Positions 56,973 through 64,000 of a stretch of DNA of 64,000 nucleotides are shown in pieces. The notes below the pieces were generated by a model. The model was not told the DNA's origin. It ran no database searches and saw only the letters and a list, made by a program, of their open reading frames with translations. The position numbers were made by a program, and so were the translations under genes. Origin of the DNA: Luidia sarsii (Eukaryota; Echinodermata; Asteroidea; Paxillosida; Luidiidae); assembly GCA_949987565.1 (NCBI GenBank), contig OX465116.1, positions 1,279,001-1,343,000 of the forward strand. The letters are read 5' to 3'. Numbering within the stretch: the stretch's first letter is position 1; every line of letters begins with the position of its first letter.

Positions 56973-59900
56973 ATGGCGACGTCGGAGCAAGTCCCTCCCA
57001 TGGGGGAGGGCGGAGAAACCAAGTCAACTCCCAAGACGGGCAAGGTACGTCTTAGAAGCAAAATTGGCAACGTGAAATGTTACAAGCTGATCACTTGAGG
57101 TGCACAAGTCTCAAAACTGTAGAAGTTCCTGACCTTTTGATCCTACCAGGACCTTTCTCAAGGCTTGACAATTTGATCCTAGCAGAACTTATCTCAAGGG
57201 CCCGACAATTTGATCCTAGCAGGACCTTTCTCAAAGGCTTGACAATTTGATCCTAGCAGGACCTTTCTCAAGGGCCTGACAATTTGATCCTAGCAGGACC
57301 GTTCTCAAAGGCCTGACAATTTGATCCTAGCAGGACCTTCCTCAAAGGCCCGACAATTTGATCCTAGCAGGACCTTTCTCAAGGGCCTGACAATTTGATC
57401 CTTGCAGGACCTTTCTCAAAGGCTTGACAATTTGATCCTAGCAGGACCGTTCTCAAGGGCCTGACAATTTGATCCTAGCAGGACCTTTCTCAAAGGCTTG
57501 ACAATTTGATCCTAGCAGGACCTTTCTCAAAGGCCTGACAATTTGATCCTAGCAGGACCTTTCTCAAGGGTCTGACAATTTGATCCTAACAGAACCTTTC
57601 TCAAGGCTTGAGAATTTGATCCTAGCAGGACCTTTCTCAAAGGCTTGACAATTTGATCCTAGCAGTAGCAGGACCTTTCTCAAAGGCTTGACAATTTGAT
57701 CCTTGCGGGACCTTTCTCAAGGGCATGACAATTTGATCCTAGAAGGACCTTCCTCAAGGGCTTGACAATTTGATCCTAGCAGGACCTTTCTCAAAGGAAC
57801 CAAGACCCTAATTAAAAAACACACTACCGGTAACTGTTCTTGTCTCTTTTTTTCCCCAGCTGGATTCTTTGGCCAAGGAGGACTTGATCAAGTATGTGAA
57901 GAGACAGGCAGCCCAAATGCAGAAGCTGAAGGCTCAGTTCGATAGTAAGTTGGACTGGATCCAGCACGGGCTATGGCTCTGACTATGGCTGTAGGACCTG
58001 CATGACAGTAGCTAGCCCTATCCGCCAAGGCTCTCTTGCTAGGGCACAGACGGGAAAAGTCTGACTTGGATGGAAAAGTCAAATCTTCTAAATTTGTGAG
58101 ACAGAAAGATTTCCTTCCAGTATCACTTCAAAAAGAAACACAGTGGAACGTCGCTGTAACATACACCAATGTAGCGAACACTTGGCTATAACAAACATGC
58201 CCTTTGGCTCCCGATGTATATGTTCGTGGACATGCGGCAGCAACTGCTATAACAAACGACCGATATACCGAACAATTTTTATTGATCCCGGGATGTTCGT
58301 TATAGCGCCGTTCCTCTGTATCACTGAAAATGATTTTGTTTAATGTGATATCTTGTCAGAGCTGAGTCAAGAGGACAAGGCGTCGAAGGGGGCGGAGTCG
58401 GGGGGCAGCAACGCGTCGTCGAAGGACCTGGAGGCCAGACTGCAGTCGGCTGAGGAGGAACTGCAGGAGGTGAAGGCGGAGAGGGAAGGCATACTGACCG
58501 CTTACAATGCCGTCCAGCAACAACAGGAGCAGGCGGCCGAGGTGCACAAGGTAATGGCTGTCAGTGGGCTACCACACCCTTATGACCACACCCAGTGACC
58601 ACGCCTTTGTGGCCGCGCCCAGTGAGACCACGCCCTCTGGTCTGCATGCAGTGACCATGCTTGGTAATCACATCCATCATGCACACAGTGGTGAACACAC
58701 TCAGAAACCAAGCTGAGCGAGCATGCTCGGTGGCCACGCCCAGTGACCACACCTAGTAACCATGCCCATTGGCCACACCTAGTAGCCACATTCATTGGCC
58801 ACACCCTGTGACCACGCCCACTGATCATGGTCAGTAAACATCCTCATTGGCCACACCATAGGCTATGTGGCCATTCCTTAGTAATCATACTCTTAATCAT
58901 ACCACACCTAGTGACCACCCCTGGTCGTCATGCTCACTGACCACACCCAGTTACCACACTCAAGGATCGGACCCCAATGTAAGCCCTAATCATAAGCAGG
59001 TGGAAGGCTTGCGGTGTATAAACACAGTGTGGCTCTGAAAAGAGCTGGTAGCCTAATGTTTCGGGTAGTGTGCGCTCTGCCCATCATCAGGTCTCGGGAG
59101 AATTTGTGCTGAGGTTGGCTCGACTTGTGTCTCCCACAGAGCCTCTCTGATGCTTTGAATCAGTCGACTGTGGAGAAAGAAGTCTTGGAGAGAGAGGTCA
59201 CCCAACTGAAAGAGCATCTAGGCAAGGCCAAGTCCAGCAGCAAGGTAAAAAGAACCTCAAGAATACGACATCTACACCCATACCTTGCAAGGATGGGTCT
59301 GATTCAATAAGGATTTGCCCTTGCTCGACGTGATAAACACTGAATGCTCTTTGCTTCGCCCGATGCCTGATAAAAACCATTCAGGCAGCTCAGGCGGGTT
59401 TCGAACTCTTGACTCCTGCTTTCTAGTGCAGACGTCTTAACCACTTGACCACCGAGCTAGTCAAAGTCGTTCGGTGGATTCAGATGGGTCTGTTTTTACC
59501 TCAGCAGCCAAGCAAAGTAAAGCCAGTGCAATGTTTCGGTTGACTCTTGGCGGGATCGTAAAAGTAACAGAGTAATACAAACAAAGGAAAAAAAAAAGAC
59601 TGGGAACTTCTGAGGTCTCGGGTTCAAATCCCGGTCCACTCAAAAGTTTTCTTGGCTAATCTTCAAAGATAAATTTTTGCCTTTGAGAAAGGTCCTGCTA
59701 GGATCGAAACGTCAGGCCCTCCAACTTTTGAGATCCAAGTTGAAACTGAGTGATATGCAAAAATGATGCCTACTGACTAAACTGACCTAAAATGCTAATC
59801 TCAGAAATGACTGACGTTGTTAGCCAAGCCCGTGCTGAGATTCTGTGGTCCCTTTCCGTTACGGCTCAGGAGCTCACTGAGCAGCTGGACTGCATGCGGA

Positions 59901-62900
59901 TGAAGACAGAGACGCTGACCTCCACCTTCCAGTGCATGCAGGAGGAACAAGCCGCCACGGCTAAAGAAAATGAGGTCAGTCTCTACAGAGCTCCTATATC
60001 GAAAGAGAAGTGCTTCATTGTGTCACAGGAAGCCTTCCACTGTCTGATTTTGTCCTTGTCATTCTGTCTTTGAGAAAGGTCCTGCTTGAATGGAAACATC
60101 AAGTGAATGCTCCTTTCTTAAAATGGTTGCCATTATTTCGCCCTTGCTTTTTCACAGACTCTGAAGGATCAGATTAAAGTGTTGACGGCAGCCCGGGACA
60201 AGATCCTGGACTCCCTCAGGGCGCTGAAGCAGAAGGAGCGCGAGAAGGCGAGCGATGACAATGACGCCAAGAGTGCCCTCGATGGAGTGACCTTGGAGAG
60301 GGACGCTCTGGCGGAGCAGCTTGCCGGACTGCGAGAATCCCAGGAGGCTGCCACCGCCGAGATTGGAGAGCTGAAGTCCCAGCTGGGAGCAGCCTCGGAG
60401 GCCAGGGATGCGGCGGTCCAGAGGGAGGAGAGCAGAGTCGAGGAGGGCACCGCCAAGGTCAGAGGTCTCGAGGAGGAGGTCCAGAAACTGCACTCCCTCC
60501 GGGATGAGCTCCTCAGCTCCAGGCAAGACCTCGAGGATGCCCAGGAGGGGCTCAGGAAGGAGCTCGGGGAAGCTCACAGCCTCCGAGAGGCTGCCCAGAA
60601 GGAAAAAGACAGCCTCGCCGACGAGGTGACCAAACTGGAAGCTGAGGCTCGAGCCAGCCGTGGAGCCTCGGAGAGTGCCGCACAGAAGGAGACAGAGCTC
60701 AGTGCCCTCCTGAGAGAGGCGGAAGACAAGCTGAAGGCGGCTCAAGAAGAGAGACAGGCGCTGAGCCAAGAGGCTGAGGAAGCCCGAACCCAAGTCCAGA
60801 AGCTCTCCTCAGAGCTGGCATCTGCCGACCAAGCACAACAGGATCGAGAGACCACTGAATCCGAGCTTGCTGACCTGAGAACCGAGCTCGAGAATCTGAA
60901 ACTCATGATGGAGGGATCATCGGATGCCAACAATGAGCTGAAAATCAAAATAGATGAGCTGACTAGCGAGAAACAAGTCCTGATGAAGGAAGCCCTTGAT
61001 GCCAAAAGCGAAGTTGAGGCTCGGGAAGAACAACTGAATGATCTGAGATCCGAAAACAGAAGCCTTCAGCTGGAGAGGGACAGAGTCGTCGAGGATCTGA
61101 AGGCAAAGATGAGCCAAGAGGAGACAGCAGGCCAGAGTCAGCAGGACCTTCAGGACCAACTGGAATCAGCCCTGGCCCAAAATGAGCAATTGCTCTCCGA
61201 GATATCCCACCTGAAACAGTCCGAGGAGACCGGCAACCAGCTCGATGAAGCACTGCAGTCTCTGATAGAGGAGAAGGGCAAGATGATGGCAGAGCTCGCC
61301 GAGAAGGACTCGCTGGCTGCATCGCTCACAAGTCGAGTAGACAGTCTCCAACTTGAGAGGGATAGACTCAATTCAGACGTGGCAGAACTCCGGAAGGAGG
61401 TTGATCAGCAGGGGCAGAGCCGCAGAGATCTGGAAGCGCAGATGCGAGACAGAATCGGTGAAATGGAGGGGAAAGCAGACGGCCTGAGGGCAAGCATGGA
61501 AGAAGCGGCCAGAGATCGTGAGAAGGAGGCGGAGGAAGCTAGAGATGAAATGGACAGGCTGAGAGGCGCTTTGGAGGCCGCCAGGAATGATCAGGCCAGC
61601 TCGGAGGATGAGCTTCAAGTGCAGCTGCAGAGCCTCCGCTCAGAACAGGACAGCCTAGCCGATGCCAAGCGCCACTGGGAGACGGAAGCCGCGCGACTGA
61701 CCGAGGCTCTGAACGCCGCTGAGGAAAGCAGCAGAGACTCAGAGGAGAAGCTGATGGAGCAACTAGAGGGCAGCCGACAGAACCTTGCCCGCCTGGAAGC
61801 GGAGCTGGAGACGATGATCCAGAGCAGAGAGGAGCTCCTGACAGAGCAAGCAGCCATCCGAGAAGCCCACCTGGAAGCCCTGACTCAGTGCACCGAGGCC
61901 GAGCCACGGCTGAAAGCCCTGATGGCCGACCAGGAATCCTCCCAGGAGGCTTCTGCAAGGGGCTTGGAAGACGCTCAGGAAGAACTCAAGAAGGAACTGG
62001 ATGCCGCACTGACGGAGAAGAGGATGTTGGAGCAAGAGTTGGAGCGGCTGAAATCTGGCGACGAAGCGGCACGGGAGGACCTCACCAAATCCGTCGGAGA
62101 CCTCGCAGCCGAGAGAGACTCCCTGACTTCTCAGAAGCGGGAGCAGGAAGCCCAGTTCCGGCAAGAGATCGACAACATGTCAGCCTCACTTGCCGACCTC
62201 AAGGAAGACCGAGACCGGGCCGGAGAGGAGATTGATAGCTTGAGGGCGGCCCGTGCCCAAGACGACCAGGCCGTGCAGCTCTTGCAACAGGAGAAGGAGC
62301 ACCTCATCTCCCAGTCACAAGCCAAGGAGACGGAGCTCCAGAACCAACTGGAGGAACTCGCAGAGCAACTGGAACGGACGGAGACGGATAGATCCAGAGT
62401 CGACCAAGAACTGGAGCAACTGGCTTCAAGGCTCGCCGAGAAGGAGTCGGACTTCCAGAGCCTGAGAGAGGAGATGGGGGCTGAGCTGGAGGCCAAGGAG
62501 GCAGAGTTGGAGAGAGTGAGAGGTGCTCTTGATGCAGCGCAACAAGCCAAAGAAGACTCAGCCTCGAAGACCGAGTCCGACCTTCAAGAGGCATCCCCGG
62601 AAATCCCCGACGTGGAGAGCGAGAAGAAGATCGGAGATCTGGAAGCCAAGGTCAAGGCGCTGGAGGCGGACAAAGTGGCCTTCAAGGCCAACTTTGAGAA
62701 GCTCAAGAAGGCCAGCCAGACCAAGGTCCAGCGCTACAAGGACCAGACGGAGGCCCTCCAAGAGGAGAAGCGCCAACTCGCGGCGAGCCTGGAAGGCAGA
62801 GCCGATCGGACGCAAGACCTGGAAGCCGCCATCAACATCCTCCGCTCGGACGCTGAGAAATCACAGGCAGAAGCCGCGGACGCGAGAGAAGGCGCCCGTC

Positions 62901-63738
62901 AGCTCCAGAGTGCCAACTCAGAGCTGGAGTCCTCCCTGGCAGACCTGAAGGAGGAGAGGGCGTCTCTCATGGAGGAGCTCCGCACGGCCGGGACCCGTCA
63001 GGAGACCCTCGGCGAGACCCTGGCAGACGCAGAGGCATCCAAGCAGAGTCTGATGGATGCTCTGCAGGAGGTGAAGGCCGAGTTGAAGGAGAAGGCTTCG
63101 ACAATCGTCCAGCTGAGAGAGGACCTGGAGGCAGCAACGGCTCGGAACAAGAAGCTGGAAGACACCATCAAGGAAGCCGAAGCCATCTCTGAAGCATCAT
63201 CGGAGACAAAGGAGGTAAAGCACTATGGGCCAGTCAGAATTGCCCTTATTTCCCAAACACTCATGTACCAACCCTCCTACTTACAACCTCATTGTAATTA
63301 AGCACAACATTGAAACTTGGCTTTCTAACCTTTGATCTCCTTGTCTGTTCCCCTTTCCTACCTGCTCAGCAATCACTTTTGATAAGCCTGCTTTTAGCCT
63401 TGTGGTTGGCAATTAAAAATAAAAAATTATCCAAATAATGACCCTCCACAAATCAGCACCTTAGCCTCAGGCCATTTTAACATCCATTTCGAAACCAACT
63501 GCATAAGAGAAAAGGATCATTGTTAAACTGTTGATATTCACGCCGTCTTCTACCTTTGAGAGAAAACTTCTCACAACATCAATCCCTCCCTCTAAACCTT
63601 TGAGACACTTTCATCGTAATGTAACAGTCGTCCCTCATGGTTTTTTTCCCACACGCTGAAACGCTTTCCTTCAGAAGACGGAGACAGAATCTCTGCAGGG
63701 GTCATCAGCGAAGGCCGATTCCCTGCAACAAGAGCTAG
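56973..63738 (+). CDS. GCC2: GCC2-like golgin (GRIP/coiled-coil protein), 5' part, 7 exons visible
   Basis: This is a trans-Golgi tethering coiled-coil protein, if GCC2 is correct. Exons are 56973-57044, 57860-57944, 58360-58550, 59140-59244, 59870-59974, 60158-63214 and 63675-63738; phases are consistent and the last visible exon ends in phase 1, so the gene continues past the window. About 1,226 residues are seen. After a short acidic/Gly leader, residues about 25-52 (LDSLAKEDLIKYVKRQAAQM, then QKLKAQFD) match the conserved N-terminal motif of GCC2 (KLExLxKEDLIKxxKKQ). From there on the protein is almost continuous heptad coiled coil rich in Glu, Leu, Lys, Ala, Ser and Gln, with 1,019 codons in one exon. 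The acceptor at 59870 is chosen because the nearer one at 59804 would break the frame. The C-terminal GRIP domain that would confirm the assignment is not in the window. Confidence 0.8.
57125..57800. repeat. 37-bp tandem array grown from the GATCCTAGCAGGACC element
   Basis: About 18 copies of a unit of roughly 37 bp (TTGACAATTTGATCCTAGC, AGGACCTTTCTCAAAGGC) with small substitutions and one short AGCAGT insertion near 57663. Only the first arm of the hairpin element is amplified. It fills most of intron 1 of the GCC2-like gene. Confidence 0.9.
58141..58319. mobile_element. MITE with CAGTGGAAC termini
   Basis: Left end CAGTGGAACGTCGCTGTAAC and right end GTTATAGCGCCGTTCCTCTG are imperfect inverted repeats (about 16 of 20 matching). 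The interior repeats ATAACAAAC and CGATATACCGAAC motifs. Such ends are typical of pogo/Tigger-type DNA transposons. It lies in intron 2 of the GCC2-like gene, ending about 40 bp before exon 3. Confidence 0.6.
58555..58965. repeat. degenerate CCACACCCAGTGA minisatellite
   Basis: Irregular units of about 15 bp (CCACACCCAGTGA, CCACGCCCAGTGA, CCACACCTAGTAA) extend over about 400 bp in intron 3 of the GCC2-like gene, beginning just after the exon 3 donor. Confidence 0.85.
59295..59465 (-). mobile_element. second tRNA-derived SINE, near complete
   Basis: Read on the minus strand: AGCTCGGTGGTCAAGTGG (A box), TGCACTAGAAAGCAGGAG, the B-box region AGAGTTCGAAACCCGC, then a body ending CGAGCAAGGGCAAATCC. 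It is the most complete copy of this family and shows that the bodies in the 94-bp array and at 28300-28420 derive from it. It is in intron 4 of the GCC2-like gene. Confidence 0.7.
59600..59800. mobile_element. SINE 3' end joined to a hairpin-element half
   Basis: GAGGTCTCGGGTTCAAATCC and CGGTCCACTCAAAAGTTTTC (first SINE, 3' part) are followed by TTTGAGAAAGGTCCTGCTAG and ATCGAAACGTCAGGCCCTCC (second half of the GATCCTAGCAGGACC element). This lies in intron 4 of the GCC2-like gene. Confidence 0.6.
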
Positions 63739-64000
63739 GTAAGGAGCAGAGTTTACCTGCTAGATTAAAAGCTTCTCTTCAAGAATGATCAAGGAAGAGA
63801 GTTAGGCCACAACTGACTGCCTTGTTTTCCCATGCAGTGCAGTTTGTGATTTAAGACTTAACAATGCCAGCTCCGCTGTCCCATAAGAGCTGCAAAAAGT
63901 GAAACTTTTTCCCTTGGTGATAAATTTCCCACAATCTTTCACGGAATAGTTTACAAACAAACAAACAAAGGAAAAAAAACTGACTTGGAACTTTTGTGAA
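63739..64000. other. intron of the GCC2-like gene running off the window
   Basis: After the donor at 63739 no further exon is recognised. The last about 40 bp (AAAAACTGACTTGGAACTTT) resemble the 3' tail of the first SINE family. Confidence 0.5.

Noticed and set aside
57125..57800. Regular 37-bp direct repeats resembling a CRISPR array
   Set aside because: The units are contiguous with no unique spacers, derive from a dispersed hairpin element and lie in an intron of an animal gene.
59804..59869. Using the nearer CAG acceptor at 59802-59804 for exon 5 of the GCC2-like gene
   Set aside because: From the phase-0 donor at 59244 it would read AAA TGA at once. The acceptor at 59869/59870 restores the frame and gives a 105-nt exon like its neighbour.
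60152..62594. Minus-strand Leu/Ser-rich open frames opposite the large golgin exon
   Set aside because: They are antisense shadows of Glu/Leu/Lys/Gln-rich coiled-coil codons, with no independent signals.

Overview
The window is genomic DNA from an animal. Genes are split by GT-AG introns, intergenic DNA is AT-rich, coding exons are GC-rich, and short mobile elements are packed throughout. Ig-TIR receptors of the interleukin-1 receptor (IL-1R) type, a UPF3 gene, a GCC2-like golgin and an animal D-cysteine desulfhydrase-type enzyme fit an invertebrate deuterostome. An echinoderm is my best guess, but the species cannot be fixed from this sequence alone. All exon models were built by hand from splice signals and reading-frame phase. 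Each model closes in frame, but none has transcript support.

Layout. 1-6318 is intergenic. 6319-16320 (minus) is a nine-exon PLP-dependent D-cysteine desulfhydrase/ACC-deaminase-like gene. About 1.95 kb away, head to head, 18273-25289 (plus) is an eleven-exon UPF3 gene with a recognisable exon-junction-complex binding motif. 25290-27513 is intergenic and holds a nested set of inverted-repeat elements. 27514-32700 and 36479-41709 (both plus) are tandem seven-exon receptors: signal peptide, two Ig domains, transmembrane helix, TIR. 45416-50476 (minus) is a third, five-exon member of the same family. It keeps the signal peptide, both Ig domains and the membrane helix but stops after a cytoplasmic tail of about 26 residues, with no TIR. 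50477-56972 is intergenic and contains two large (GGGCA)n satellite blocks. 56973 to beyond the right edge (plus) is the 5' part of a GCC2-like coiled-coil golgin with one 3,057-nt exon.

How the genes relate. The three receptor genes share exon order and intron phases (1-1-2-1), Ig sequence signatures and, in the two TIR members, an exon of exactly 134 nt. They are therefore local duplicates. The TIR-less copy has the architecture of a decoy receptor, like vertebrate IL1R2, and would be predicted to bind ligand without signalling. This receptor/decoy cluster is the most interesting system in the window. The flanking genes (enzyme, NMD factor, golgin) look like unrelated housekeeping neighbours.

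Repeats. At least five dispersed families recur: a tRNA-derived SINE with a conserved block upstream of the tRNA-like head; a second tRNA-derived SINE; a hairpin element built around GATCCTAGCAGGACC; a palindromic element ending in TTTGCGGTGACACCATG; and short elements flanked by TAGTCCGAGTAACTTGG. Two of these families have been amplified into tandem arrays inside introns.
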